64,000 nucleotides of DNA from SFWF01 sp045537915 (GTDB lineage Bacteria > Bacillota > Clostridia > Oscillospirales > Acutalibacteraceae), in the NCBI GenBank assembly GCA_045537915.1, contig JAZSQK010000065.1, forward strand, positions 1-64,000. The letters are read 5' to 3'. A program made the position numbers and the translations under genes. Under the pieces are notes generated by a model. It was not told the origin of the DNA, did not search any database, and saw only the letters and a list, made by a program, of their open reading frames with translations. Position 1 is the stretch's first letter. Every line of letters starts with the position of its first letter. Of the stretch, positions 1-7,721 are shown piece after piece.

Positions 1-171
1 TCTGAGAGATTTTGGACTTTGCTCACCTAAAACCCATCTGGCAGCATCGGAAATATTACTCTTTCCACTACCGTTAGGGCCTACAACAGCTGTTATTCCT
101 TTATCAAATTCCAGCACTGTTTTGTCAACAAACGACTTAAAACCTTGCATTTCAATTCTCTTAAGATACAT
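1..171 (-). CDS. smc: Chromosome segregation ATPase SMC, N-terminal fragment (cut by window edge)
   Basis: Only the first 57 residues are inside the window; the gene runs off the left edge. The reading MYLKRIEMQGFKSF at the start and the Walker A loop GPNGSGKS at residues 31-38, followed by DAARWVLGEQSPKSLR, are diagnostic of bacterial SMC rather than RecF or SbcC. SMC is the ATP-driven coiled-coil subunit of the SMC-ScpAB condensin that compacts and helps segregate the chromosome. The ATG at 169-171 is chosen because it gives the canonical SMC N-terminus; a longer open frame covering the same place is out of frame with it. Nothing can be said about the rest of the protein. Confidence 0.93.
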   Translation of the reverse strand, partial: MYLKRIEMQGFKSFVDKTVLEFDKGITAVVGPNGSGKSNISDAARWVLGEQSPKSLR

Positions 172-303
172 AAATATTCAATGTCCGCCTCTTCCTGGAT
201 AGATAAACACAATACAAGTTTAATTGTATCATATTTATAGTTTTGATTCAAGAAAAAGGTTAGACCATTATACATTTATAGTGTACAAAATTGCATAAAA
301 AAA

Positions 304-377
304 TCGAGATGACAGGATTTGAACCTGCGGCTTCTGCGTCCCGAACGCAGCGCTCTACCAAACTGAGCCACATCTCG
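304..377 (-). tRNA. tRNA-Pro (anticodon CGG)
   Basis: On the minus strand the 74-nt segment folds as a tRNA: acceptor stem CGAGATG/CATCTCG with discriminator A, a D-arm with GCTCAG and GGTAGAGC, anticodon stem CTGCG/CGCAG enclosing loop TTCGGGA (anticodon CGG, proline), and the T-arm GCAGGTTCAAATCCTGT. CCA is not encoded. A T-run follows directly (minus strand, 303 to 297). A 24-bp copy of its 5' end lies about 200 bp upstream at 557-580. Confidence 0.95.
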
Positions 378-580
378 TTATTATTTATTGTTCAATTTAA
401 AATCACAAAACCACTACTTCTTTGTAGAGAGCGCTGCTACTCCGCTTACTCTTGCGGTGCCCAAAATTGATAACGCATAGGTCTATGCTATCAATTTTGA
501 CCGCTGCGCCTTTTCTGCCTCCCTGCATCGTCCACCGGACGCGGTCGGCCTCAAAGCTACCAAACTGAGCCACATCTCGT
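355..580 (-). repeat. Direct repeat of the tRNA-Pro 5' end flanking a hairpin-bearing spacer
   Basis: The 24 bp at 355-378 (5' acceptor strand, D-arm) recur exactly at 557-580, in the same orientation, 202 bp apart. The second copy is not followed by an anticodon or T-arm, so it is a tRNA remnant. The sequence beyond each copy (379-395 and 581-595) is also loosely similar. The spacer holds a near-perfect stem-loop at 462-499 (arms CAAAATTGATA / TATCAATTTTG with an inner GCATAG / CTATGC) and a GC-rich patch at 525-550. No credible gene is present; the open frame crossing here on the minus strand reads through tRNA and intergenic DNA. Confidence 0.7.
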
Positions 581-696
581 AATGATTTGTTGATTTTACG
601 ACTATGATATTATAAATAAAAAAATGTAAGTTGTCAAGACATTTTAACGGTATAAAATCGCAATATTGTATAAAGATATCCATAAGAGGTGTTTTT

Positions 697-1140
697 ATGA
701 ATATTAGTAAAAGCGAATATGCAAAAATGGCACAAAAGGCCTCCCCTCCATCAAAAAAAACGAAGGATTTTGTCCTTTCTTTTTTAATCGGCGGCTTTAT
801 CTGCACGATAGGTCAACTGTTGCGGGAGTTTTATCTGTTTCTCAAGCTGCCCGAAGAGGTGGTTCTGGCTGCGGTGCCCGTTTCACTGATTTTTATGGCC
901 GCCTTTCTTACGGGAATAGGATGGTTTGAGAAGATTGCCAAACATGCAGGTGCCGGCACTCTTGTCCCCATAACCGGCTTTGCTAACGCCGTTGTCTCCC
1001 CTGCTATTGAGTTTAAAACCGAGGGTCATGTTCTTGGAATCGGTGTTAAAATGTTCACGGTTGCAGGGCCGGTTATTCTGTTTGGTACATTTGCGAGTGT
1101 AGTTTATGGCTTGATTTATTGGATACTTCAGATGCTATAA
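697..1140 (+). CDS. spoVAC: Stage V sporulation protein AC
   Basis: A 147-residue integral membrane protein matching SpoVAC in length and motifs: FLIGGFICTIGQLLREF near residues 26-42, then LTGIGWFEKIAKHAGAG and VPITGFANAVVSPAIEFKTEG, the family's signature stretch. Four hydrophobic segments are visible. SpoVAC is part of the inner-membrane channel that moves dipicolinic acid into the forespore and out at germination. The ATG at 697 is preceded by AAGAGGTG and gives the usual N-terminus; an in-frame upstream start at 631 would add residues absent from the family. It stands alone here: no spoVAD or spoVAE gene is adjacent. A sigma-G promoter could not be assigned. Confidence 0.93.
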   Translation: MNISKSEYAKMAQKASPPSKKTKDFVLSFLIGGFICTIGQLLREFYLFLKLPEEVVLAAVPVSLIFMAAFLTGIGWFEKIAKHAGAGTLVPITGFANAVVSPAIEFKTEGHVLGIGVKMFTVAGPVILFGTFASVVYGLIYWILQML

Positions 1141-1150
1141 CAAAAAGCAG

Positions 1151-1184
1151 AAAAGACGGGAAAGCGTAATCTTTCCCGTCTTTT
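1151..1184. terminator. Bidirectional intrinsic terminator between spoVAC and spo0A
   Basis: A perfect stem AAAAGACGGGAAAG / CTTTCCCGTCTTTT with a 6-nt loop separates two convergent genes; the A/T ends supply U-tracts in both directions. Confidence 0.9.
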
Positions 1185-1185
1185 G

Positions 1186-1962
1186 TTATGCTGCTTTTAG
1201 TCTTAATCTCAGCTTATCGGCAATCATAGCTATAAATTCTGAATTGGTCGGCTTTCCTCTTTCGTTATTTATAGTATATCCGAAATAGGCGTTAAGTACG
1301 TCTATATCTCCCCTGTCCCAAGCAACCTCTATTGCATGGCGAATAGCCCGTTCAACTCGTGACGAGGTTGTTTTAAACTTCTTTGCAACGGTAGGATAGA
1401 GTATCTTGGTTACCGAATTTATCATATCGTCGTCCTTTACGGTAAGAATTATTGCCTCTCGAAGATAGTGATAACCCTTTATATGAGCAGGAACTCCGAT
1501 CTGATGAATAATCTCGGTTATCATTACCTCAAGCTCATTATCAGTATAAACATTGTCCTTAACAACAATTGGCGCCGTCTGATTTTTCCAGCCCGTAAGC
1601 TGAATTATCCTTTCGGCAAGGGTGTTGATATCGAATGGCTTAAGAAAATAATAACTTGCTCCTGCAAGGAGGGTTTCTCTTTCAAGCTTGGGGTTATCAA
1701 AGCTTGACATAGCCATTACCATTATATCCTTACCCGTCTCACTGTTCTTAAGCTCAGCCAGAAGCCCCAGAATATCTAAATTAGCCATAAAAACATCCGC
1801 CAGAATAACGTCTGGATGATGCTTTGAAATCTGCTCAAGGACTGCCGCTCCGTCTTTTTCACAAGAAATCACCTCCATACCGTAGCTTTGCAGAACTCTG
1901 GCGCAATTTATTCCAAGTTCTGTTGAATTATCTGCAATTATTACCTTTATTTTTGTTCCCAT
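1186..1962 (-). CDS. spo0A: Sporulation master regulator Spo0A
   Basis: A 258-residue response regulator. The receiver domain (about residues 5-120) has phospho-acceptor D56 in DVILADVFMA and the conserved Lys in FLKPFD (K108). The acidic pocket near D11 reads IADNS, with one acidic residue where Bacillus has two. The C-terminal DNA-binding domain is unmistakable: SSRVERAIRHAIEVAW and KPTNSEFIAMIADKLRLR near the end. When phosphorylated it binds 0A boxes and starts sporulation. The ATG at 1960-1962 sits 8 nt after AAGGAGG; a longer frame upstream lacks family similarity. It is a single gene with its own promoter. Confidence 0.97.
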   Translation of the reverse strand: MGTKIKVIIADNSTELGINCARVLQSYGMEVISCEKDGAAVLEQISKHHPDVILADVFMANLDILGLLAELKNSETGKDIMVMAMSSFDNPKLERETLLAGASYYFLKPFDINTLAERIIQLTGWKNQTAPIVVKDNVYTDNELEVMITEIIHQIGVPAHIKGYHYLREAIILTVKDDDMINSVTKILYPTVAKKFKTTSSRVERAIRHAIEVAWDRGDIDVLNAYFGYTINNERGKPTNSEFIAMIADKLRLRLKAA

Positions 1963-1993
1963 GACAAAAACCTCCTTGTTTGTTGTGTCAGAT

Positions 1994-2022
1994 ATTTTAA
2001 CATTAAATGTAAATAATTTCAA
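1994..2022 (-). promoter_or_regulatory. Putative spo0A sigma-A promoter
   Basis: Minus strand: -35 TTGAAA (2017-2022), 17-bp spacer, -10 TAAAAT (1994-1999). Just upstream at 2027-2033 is TGTCAAA, one base off the 0A-box core TGNCGAA, which would fit autoregulation but is weak evidence in AT-rich DNA. Confidence 0.6.
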
Positions 2023-2191
2023 GTGTTTTGACAGTTTTTTCAACATTTTCTACTAATAGTTGTAAAAATTTCAAAAAATTAGTAAATTTTTCATATGTTT
2101 GCAAAAAAAAATGATGATTTTTGCATTTGCTTGGCAGTTTTTCTTGTCATAAAATGTAATAAACCAAATTATTTGCTCAAAGATTATATAC

Positions 2192-2220
2192 TTGCTGTTT
2201 TAATAAAAATGTTGTATAAT
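2192..2220 (+). promoter_or_regulatory. trpS promoter
   Basis: TTGCTG (2192-2197), 17-bp spacer, TATAAT (2215-2220), about 30 bp before the trpS start. No T-box leader fits in the remaining space. Confidence 0.75.
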
Positions 2221-2250
2221 GAATTAAATATTGATATTTTGAGGTTTGTT

Positions 2251-3249
2251 ATGGAAGAGATTTCAAAGAAAAAAGTTTTAAGTTGTATACAACCAAGCGG
2301 TATGCTTACATTGGGAAACTATCTTGGAGCTTTAAAAAATTGGGTAAATATGCAGGATGAATTTGACTGCACCTTTGCCGTTGCGGATCTTCACGCAATC
2401 ACGGTACGTCAGGAACCCGCAAAGCTCCGTCAACAGATATATTCTACCTTTGCGATACTTCTCGCATTAGGTCTTTCCCCCGAAAAATCTACCCTTTTTA
2501 TCCAGTCGCATGTACCCGAACACGCACAGCTTGCCTGGTTGCTTTCCTGCTATACGCAGTTTGGAGAAATGTCAAGAATGACACAGTTTAAGGATAAGTC
2601 GGCAAAACACACCGATAATGTCAATGTCGGTCTTTTTGCCTACCCTGCCCTTATGGCTGCCGATATTCTTCTGTATAATCCCGATTTTGTGCCTGTAGGC
2701 GCAGACCAGAAGCAGCATCTTGAAATCACACGTGATATTGCCGAGCGTTTTAACGGCATATACGGTAATGTATTTACGGTGCCCGAGCCCTATATCGCAA
2801 AAACAGGCGCAAGGGTTATGTCCCTTCAGGATCCCCAGAAAAAGATGTCCAAATCGGATGAAAACACAAATGCATGGGTAGCTATTCTTGATTCTCCCGA
2901 TGATATTATGAGAAAATTCAAACGTGCAGTTACCGACAGCGAGGCCAAGGTCTGCATCGGCGAGGATAAGCACGGAATAAACAATCTTATCGGTATTTAT
3001 TCTGCCGTTACGGGAAAATCCGCCGAGCAGATAACTGCAGAATTTGAGGGTAAGGGCTACGGAGATTTCAAACTGACGGTCGGAGAGGCTGTTGTTGAAG
3101 AACTGCGTCCTGTTCGTGAACGCTATGAGGCTATTATCAAGGATAAGGCTCAGCTTGAGGAAATCTATCGTGAGGGCGCCAATAGAGCCGAGCGCACCGC
3201 TATGCGCACACTCTCAAAGGTAATGAAAAAAGTAGGTTTCGTGCTATGA
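2251..3249 (+). CDS. trpS: Tryptophanyl-tRNA synthetase
   Basis: A 332-residue class Ic aminoacyl-tRNA synthetase that charges tRNA-Trp. The HIGH-equivalent is in IQPSGMLTLGNYLGA (about residues 13-27), DLHAITV follows, and the KMSKS loop reads KKMSKSDENT. Length is typical. The ATG at 2251 follows GAGG by a short gap and gives the family N-terminus; the longer open frame starting at 2095 includes AT-rich promoter sequence. It heads an operon with holB, whose start overlaps its stop codon. Confidence 0.96.
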   Translation: MEEISKKKVLSCIQPSGMLTLGNYLGALKNWVNMQDEFDCTFAVADLHAITVRQEPAKLRQQIYSTFAILLALGLSPEKSTLFIQSHVPEHAQLAWLLSCYTQFGEMSRMTQFKDKSAKHTDNVNVGLFAYPALMAADILLYNPDFVPVGADQKQHLEITRDIAERFNGIYGNVFTVPEPYIAKTGARVMSLQDPQKKMSKSDENTNAWVAILDSPDDIMRKFKRAVTDSEAKVCIGEDKHGINNLIGIYSAVTGKSAEQITAEFEGKGYGDFKLTVGEAVVEELRPVRERYEAIIKDKAQLEEIYREGANRAERTAMRTLSKVMKKVGFVL

Positions 3250-4175
3250 GTTTTCCTCTCTGCTCAAATGAACGTGTCAAGGATTCTCTTTCAAAGCTGA
3301 TACTGTCAAACCGACTTCCTCACGCAATAATAATCGAAGGCGAAAAAGGCACAGGCAAGAGAACCATTTCCGCCTATATTGCCAAAGCGGCGCTATGTGA
3401 GGCTGCCGATAGGCCCTGTTCGGTTTGCCGCTCTTGTCACCTTGCCGACGTAGGCACACACCCTGACATAGAGCGTGTTGCTCTTGAAGAAAACAAAAAA
3501 ATGATATCGGTCAAGCAGATAGACCATATTCGTGAAATTGCATATCTTACACCCCATACAGCATCGGGAAAGGTTATTATAATTGAAGATGCAAACACAA
3601 TGAATGCGTCCTCGCAGAATAAGCTGCTTAAAATTCTCGAAGAACCCCCTGCCAATGTAATCTTCATTCTGCTTTGCGAGGCGTCAAACCAGTTGCTCGA
3701 TACGGTTGTTTCACGCTGTACCGTCTTTTCTCTTTATCCGCCTGATTTCTCCTCGGCCCTTGAGGTCCTTATTTCAAAAGGAATCGGTAGTGCGGATGCC
3801 GAGGATGCGCTTATTACCGCAAAAAACAATATCGGCAAAGCCCTCCAGATTCTTGGCAATGCCAAGTCTGCGCTTGGTGCAAGAATTGCATCCGACTTTT
3901 TTGGCGCAATTATTGAGGGTAACGCTCTTGAGGCTCTGAAGATAACCGCCGTCCTCGATAAAAATCGGGCAGATGCCGATGTTTTTGTAAAAGAGCTTAA
4001 AAACATTCTGATACAAAAGGTAAAATCAAGCGGTAAGCTTAAGGCTACAAGGCTCGAATATACTAAAATGTATGACTGCCTGTGCAAGATAGAGCCCCTG
4101 CTTGTTACCAACATAAATCTATCCTTGTTTTTTACCTCTCTGACCTCAAAATTTTTGAGCATAAGAAATCATTAG
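3246..4175 (+). CDS. holB: DNA polymerase III delta' subunit
   Basis: A 309-residue AAA+ clamp-loader subunit. Walker A is GEKGTGKRT (about residues 33-41); the zinc module has four Cys in ALCEAADRPCSVCRSC; IIIEDANTMN is the Walker B-like strand; and SRC is present in VVSRCTVF, the motif that contacts neighbouring subunits. It helps load the sliding clamp at the replication fork. Its ATG overlaps the trpS TGA (ATGA), and ricT follows after 9 bp. The holB-ricT order is the one seen in Bacillus and other Firmicutes. Confidence 0.92.
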   Translation: MSFPLCSNERVKDSLSKLILSNRLPHAIIIEGEKGTGKRTISAYIAKAALCEAADRPCSVCRSCHLADVGTHPDIERVALEENKKMISVKQIDHIREIAYLTPHTASGKVIIIEDANTMNASSQNKLLKILEEPPANVIFILLCEASNQLLDTVVSRCTVFSLYPPDFSSALEVLISKGIGSADAEDALITAKNNIGKALQILGNAKSALGARIASDFFGAIIEGNALEALKITAVLDKNRADADVFVKELKNILIQKVKSSGKLKATRLEYTKMYDCLCKIEPLLVTNINLSLFFTSLTSKFLSIRNH

Positions 4176-4184
4176 GAGTATTTT

Positions 4185-5036
4185 ATGAGTGAAGTAATTT
4201 CAGTTAAATTTAAAGCCGACGGCAGAGCATACTACTTTGACCCCTCAGGCTTTTCCCCAAAAGTTGATGATATTGTTGTTGTCGAAACCGCAAGAGGAAT
4301 TGAGTGCGGTACGGTTTGCGAGGCCACTAAAACAGTTGCTGAGGACCAGATCGTAAAGCCTCTTAAAAAGGTCCTCCGTATAGCAAATGACGCCGATATC
4401 AAGAAGCTCGAAGAAAATAAGAAAAAGGCCAAGGAAGCCTTTGATGTCTGTGAAAAAAAGGTGCTTGAGCATAAGCTCGATATGAAGCTGGTTGATGTTG
4501 AGGTTGCCTTTGACGGCGGTAAGATGCTATTCTATTTCACAAGTGACGGCAGGGTTGACTTCCGTGATCTTGTAAAGGATCTTGCCGCAAATTTCCATAC
4601 CCGTATCGAGCTTCGCCAGATAGGAGTTCGTGACGAGGCTAAAATGCTCGGCGGACTCGGAATATGCGGTCAGCCCTTCTGCTGTTCGAGATTTCTTGAC
4701 GATTTTCAGCCTGTTTCAATAAAAATGGCTAAGGAGCAAGGGCTTTCTCTTAATCCTACAAAAATCTCGGGAAGCTGCGGCAGACTTATGTGTTGTCTGA
4801 AGTATGAGCAGGATGCATATGAGTATTTGAATTCCATTACCCCACCTGTGGGTTCTCTTGTAAAAACTCCTTCGGGCAACGGAACCGTAGTAGACCTCAA
4901 TCCCCTTACAGGCACACTTTATGTTAGAATTAACGAGGATGCCGTTCCCCTCAAAATTAACAAAAACGAGGTTGAGGTTCTCCATAGAGGGCGAATGAAA
5001 AAGGCCCCTAAAAATGAGAACAGTGAAAATGAATAA
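4185..5036 (+). CDS. ricT: PSP1-domain regulator RicT (YaaT)
   Basis: A 283-residue PSP1-domain protein. The cysteine-rich core typical of RicT is clear: GGLGICGQPFCCSRFL, then GSCGRLMCCLKYE (about residues 145-210). In Bacillus the RicT-RicA-RicF complex carries Fe-S clusters and promotes RNase Y cleavage of many operon mRNAs, with effects on sporulation and competence. Its position directly after holB is conserved. AGGAGTA precedes the ATG. The C-terminal tail is charged and poorly conserved. Confidence 0.93.
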   Translation: MSEVISVKFKADGRAYYFDPSGFSPKVDDIVVVETARGIECGTVCEATKTVAEDQIVKPLKKVLRIANDADIKKLEENKKKAKEAFDVCEKKVLEHKLDMKLVDVEVAFDGGKMLFYFTSDGRVDFRDLVKDLAANFHTRIELRQIGVRDEAKMLGGLGICGQPFCCSRFLDDFQPVSIKMAKEQGLSLNPTKISGSCGRLMCCLKYEQDAYEYLNSITPPVGSLVKTPSGNGTVVDLNPLTGTLYVRINEDAVPLKINKNEVEVLHRGRMKKAPKNENSENE

Positions 5037-5044
5037 TTTTCTTC

Positions 5045-5072
5045 TTGCATTTTTTTGAGTATATGTTACAAT
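5045..5072 (+). promoter_or_regulatory. Ferredoxin promoter
   Basis: TTGCAT (5045-5050), 16-bp spacer, TACAAT (5067-5072) with an extended -10 TG at 5064-5065. It lies right after the ricT stop, so the ferredoxin can be expressed separately and strongly. Confidence 0.7.
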
Positions 5073-5111
5073 ATATTTGTAATTTGTATGACACCAAGGA
5101 GGTGTGTTGTA

Positions 5112-5282
5112 ATGGCTTTCAAGATTTCTGACGCTTGTATCAGCTGTGGCGCTTGTGCTTCCGGTTGTCCTGTAGAGGCTATCTCTGAGGGTGCTGATAA
5201 GTTCGAGATTGATGCAGATACCTGCATTGACTGCGGAGCTTGTGCCGGCGGTTGCCCTGTAGACGCTATTTCTGACGATTAA
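5112..5282 (+). CDS. 2[4Fe-4S] clostridial-type ferredoxin
   Basis: A 56-residue electron carrier with two CxxCxxCxxxCP motifs: CISCGACASGCPVEAI and CIDCGACAGGCPVDAI. Each ligates a [4Fe-4S] cluster with one Cys donated from the other half, the classic clostridial ferredoxin fold. It serves low-potential electron transfer for enzymes such as pyruvate:ferredoxin oxidoreductase and hydrogenase. The ATG at 5112 follows AAGGAGGTG; an upstream in-frame start at 5055 is inside the promoter. Own promoter and own terminator make it monocistronic. Confidence 0.96.
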   Translation: MAFKISDACISCGACASGCPVEAISEGADKFEIDADTCIDCGACAGGCPVDAISDD

Positions 5283-5295
5283 GTACTTACTGAAT

Positions 5296-5320
5296 AAACG
5301 GACGGTATGACCGTCCGTTT
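5296..5320 (+). terminator. Ferredoxin terminator
   Basis: Perfect stem AAACGGACGGT / ACCGTCCGTTT with loop ATG, followed by ATTTTTTT. Confidence 0.9.
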
Positions 5321-5345
5321 ATTTTTTTGCTTATACCTCTTGAAA

Positions 5346-5373
5346 TTGCGCCGTTTATTGTGTAAAATATAAT
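5346..5373 (+). promoter_or_regulatory. Putative pduL promoter
   Basis: TTGCGC (5346-5351), 16-bp spacer, TATAAT (5368-5373), 44 bp before pduL. Confidence 0.6.
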
Positions 5374-5417
5374 AGTAAATAAATTCCTTAAAGGAATATA
5401 ACAAGGAGAAATTAAAA

Positions 5418-5993
5418 ATGGCAAAAGAAGTATTAGTTGAAATTTCCGCAAGACACCTTCATGTCAGCGAAGAGCATCTTGCAATTCTTTTCGGCGAGGG
5501 ATATAAGCTCACTCCCAAAAAGGATCTTTCACAGCCCGGTCAGTTTGCTTGCGAAGAGAGAGTTACTGTAGTAGGCTCCAAGCGAGAGCTCAAGGGTGTT
5601 TCCATTCTCGGTCCCTGCCGCAAATCCACCCAGGTAGAGCTTTCTCTTACCGATGCTCGTTCTATCGGCGTTTCGGCTCCCGTTCGTGAGTCGGGAGATA
5701 CTGTCGGCAGCGGTTCCTGCAAACTTGTAGGACCTTGCGGAGAGGTTGAGCTTACCGAGGGCGTTATCGCAGCAAAGCGTCATATACATATGACTCCCGA
5801 GGATGCTGAAAAATACGGCATTACCGATACACAGATTGTTTCTGTTAAGGTAGACACCGACGGAAGATCTCTTGTTTTTGGAGACGTTGTTGCACGTGTC
5901 AGCCCGAGCTATAAACTTGCTATGCACCTTGATACCGACGAGGCAAATGCCGCAGGTATCGCAGGAAGCTGCATCGGAGAAATCCTTGACTAA
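5418..5993 (+). CDS. pduL: Phosphate propanoyltransferase / phosphotransacylase PduL
   Basis: A 191-residue PduL-family acyltransferase that interconverts acyl-CoA and acyl-phosphate. Both halves carry the family's metal-binding histidines: ISARHLHVSEEHL (about residues 9-21) and AKRHIHMTPEDA (about residues 120-131). No microcompartment shell or diol dehydratase genes are nearby and there is no N-terminal encapsulation peptide, so it is more likely the general acetyl-CoA phosphotransacetylase of an organism lacking Pta; that part is inference. AAGGAG precedes the ATG. hemW overlaps its end. Confidence 0.92.
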   Translation: MAKEVLVEISARHLHVSEEHLAILFGEGYKLTPKKDLSQPGQFACEERVTVVGSKRELKGVSILGPCRKSTQVELSLTDARSIGVSAPVRESGDTVGSGSCKLVGPCGEVELTEGVIAAKRHIHMTPEDAEKYGITDTQIVSVKVDTDGRSLVFGDVVARVSPSYKLAMHLDTDEANAAGIAGSCIGEILD

Positions 5994-7074
5994 TACAGGT
6001 CTTTATATACACATACCTTTTTGCAAGAAAAAGTGTAACTACTGTAATTTTTATTCAGATAACTTCACTTATTCCGTACGCCAAAGGTATGTTGATAAAT
6101 TGTGTGAAGAGATAGAAAAATGGGGCAGACTAAACACCTGCCCCATTGATACTATCTACCTTGGCGGTGGAACCCCTTCCCTTCTTTCCAGACAACAACT
6201 CTCTCAGATTTTATCCTGTGCAGACAAAAACTTCATACTCGGCTCTGACACTGAAATTACCTGTGAAGTAAATCCCGACGACAAGGATTTTATTGTTTAT
6301 GCGGCAAAGCTTGGTATAAACAGAATTTCAATAGGTGTTCAGAGTTCTGACGATAAAGAGCTTGAATTGCTCGGCAGAAGACATAGCTTTGAGGATGCAA
6401 AGGACGCAGTAAAGACTGCTAAAAAGAATGGTGTAAACAATGTTTCGGCTGATATTATGATAGGTTTGCCCGAAAGCAGTATTAATACAGTTAGCAAAAG
6501 CCTTGCCGATATTATCTCTATGGGAGTCGAGCACATTTCGGCCTATATTTTAAAGGTTGAAGACAATACGCCTTTTGGAAAAGCGGGTGTGCAATTACCC
6601 GATGACGACAGGGTTGCCGACCAGTACCTTTTTGTCTGCAGAGCCCTTGAAAATGCAGGTTATGAGCACTACGAAATTTCCAATTTTGCAAAACCCGGGT
6701 ATCAAAGCCGACACAATAATAAATATTGGAACTGCGAAGAATACATAGGTATCGGTCCGTCTGCTCATTCTTTTTTCGGCGGTAAACGCTTTTATTATCC
6801 CGATAGTCTGGAAGCGTTTTTAAATACCCCCGTCACAGTCGATGACGGCGTCGGCGGACAGGCAGAAGAATATATTATGCTCTGCCTTCGGCTATCAAAA
6901 GGGCTTGTCTTTTCGGAGTTTGAAAGCCGTTTTGGCAAACTGCCGAGCAAACTTATTAAAAAAGCCGGGCTTTTAAAAGGGCTTTGCATTGTAGACGATA
7001 AATCAATAAGGCTTACCGACCAAGGTATGCTAGTTTCAAATAATATTATTACTGAACTTGTTGAGGAGCTGTAA
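5986..7074 (+). CDS. hemW: Radical SAM heme chaperone HemW (coproporphyrinogen oxidase-like)
   Basis: A 362-residue radical SAM protein. IHIPFCKKKCNYCNFYSD gives the CxxxCxxC cluster motif; GGGTPS and IGVQSSDDKELELLGR follow in the usual order, and a HemN C-terminal region ends the protein. HemW proteins carry heme rather than oxidise coproporphyrinogen. The start is taken as TTG at 5986, which overlaps the pduL stop and has GGAGA five bases upstream; the longer frame from 5872 lies inside pduL and reads unrelated sequence. The phosphatase gene overlaps its stop by one base. Confidence 0.9.
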   Translation: MTNTGLYIHIPFCKKKCNYCNFYSDNFTYSVRQRYVDKLCEEIEKWGRLNTCPIDTIYLGGGTPSLLSRQQLSQILSCADKNFILGSDTEITCEVNPDDKDFIVYAAKLGINRISIGVQSSDDKELELLGRRHSFEDAKDAVKTAKKNGVNNVSADIMIGLPESSINTVSKSLADIISMGVEHISAYILKVEDNTPFGKAGVQLPDDDRVADQYLFVCRALENAGYEHYEISNFAKPGYQSRHNNKYWNCEEYIGIGPSAHSFFGGKRFYYPDSLEAFLNTPVTVDDGVGGQAEEYIMLCLRLSKGLVFSEFESRFGKLPSKLIKKAGLLKGLCIVDDKSIRLTDQGMLVSNNIITELVEEL

Positions 7075-7679
7075 TGAAAACTTATAAAATACATCTTATC
7101 AGACACGGACTTACCGACGGAAATATTTCGGGACAGTATATCGGCCGCACCGATATGCCTCTTAATGCTGTTGGCGTTACACAGCTTAAACAATATGCAG
7201 AGGAAAACGACTATCCTAAGGTTGATTTGGTATATTCAAGCCCTCTGCTCCGCTGTGTTCAGTCGGCAAGAATACTTTATCCTTCAAAGGATATCCAAAC
7301 GGTTGACAATCTCAGGGAGATTGACTTTGGTGATTTTGAGGGTAAAACCGCTAATGAGCTTGAGGCAAATCCCTTATATGCTGACTGGGCGGCTGGCCGT
7401 ATAAATGCCGCTCCGAACGGAGAGGACAACACCGAGTTTGCAAAGCGGCTCTGTATAGGGCTAAATGAAATCGTCCGTGATATGATGGCAAAAAAGGCCG
7501 AGCACTCGGCAGTAATTATGCACGGCGGCGCAATTATGATGTTACTCTCTGCTTGTGCGCTTCCCAGAAAGAGTATGGTCGAATGGACCTGTCCCGCAGG
7601 AAGCGGATACACCCTTCTCATTAACCCCTCTCTCTACCATTCAAGCGGTGTAGTCGAGGTTGTTGATTATATAGGATAA
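7074..7679 (+). CDS. Histidine phosphatase family protein (phosphoglycerate mutase-like)
   Basis: A 201-residue member of the 2H (RHG) phosphatase superfamily. The catalytic motif is LIRHGLTDGN near residues 8-17; the second histidine is in IMHGGAIMML near residue 143; R and E positions (SPLLRCVQSA, REIDFGDFEG) are conserved. Such proteins dephosphorylate small metabolites including alpha-ribazole phosphate and sugar phosphates; the substrate cannot be told from sequence and no cobalamin genes are nearby. It starts one base inside the hemW stop (TAATG) and is the last gene of the pduL-hemW unit. Confidence 0.88.
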   Translation: MKTYKIHLIRHGLTDGNISGQYIGRTDMPLNAVGVTQLKQYAEENDYPKVDLVYSSPLLRCVQSARILYPSKDIQTVDNLREIDFGDFEGKTANELEANPLYADWAAGRINAAPNGEDNTEFAKRLCIGLNEIVRDMMAKKAEHSAVIMHGGAIMMLLSACALPRKSMVEWTCPAGSGYTLLINPSLYHSSGVVEVVDYIG

Positions 7680-7686
7680 CAAAATT

Positions 7687-7716
7687 AAAGCTCCGAAGCA
7701 AAAACTTCGGAGCTTT
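7687..7716. terminator. Bidirectional terminator between the phosphatase and the ABC importer
   Basis: Stem AAAGCTCCGAAG / CTTCGGAGCTTT with a short A-rich loop between convergent genes. Confidence 0.9.
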
Positions 7717-7721
7717 GTCTT

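Noticed and set aside
483..806. 107-codon minus-strand open frame over the tRNA upstream region
   Set aside because: It overlaps the start of spoVAC on the other strand, crosses the tRNA fragment and lacks an SD or recognisable motif.
2095..2250. Upstream extension of trpS
   Set aside because: The stretch contains the trpS promoter and encodes no conserved synthetase residues; ATG 2251 has the family N-terminus.
2200..2250. T-box leader for trpS
   Set aside because: The distance from promoter to start is about 25 bp and no AGGGTGGNACCGCG-like box is present.
2572..2973. 133-codon minus-strand frame inside trpS
   Set aside because: Antisense shadow of a conserved gene; no motif of its own.
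5872..5985. Longer form of HemW starting inside pduL
   Set aside because: The added 38 residues are the out-of-frame reading of pduL; TTG 5986 has an SD and fits the family.
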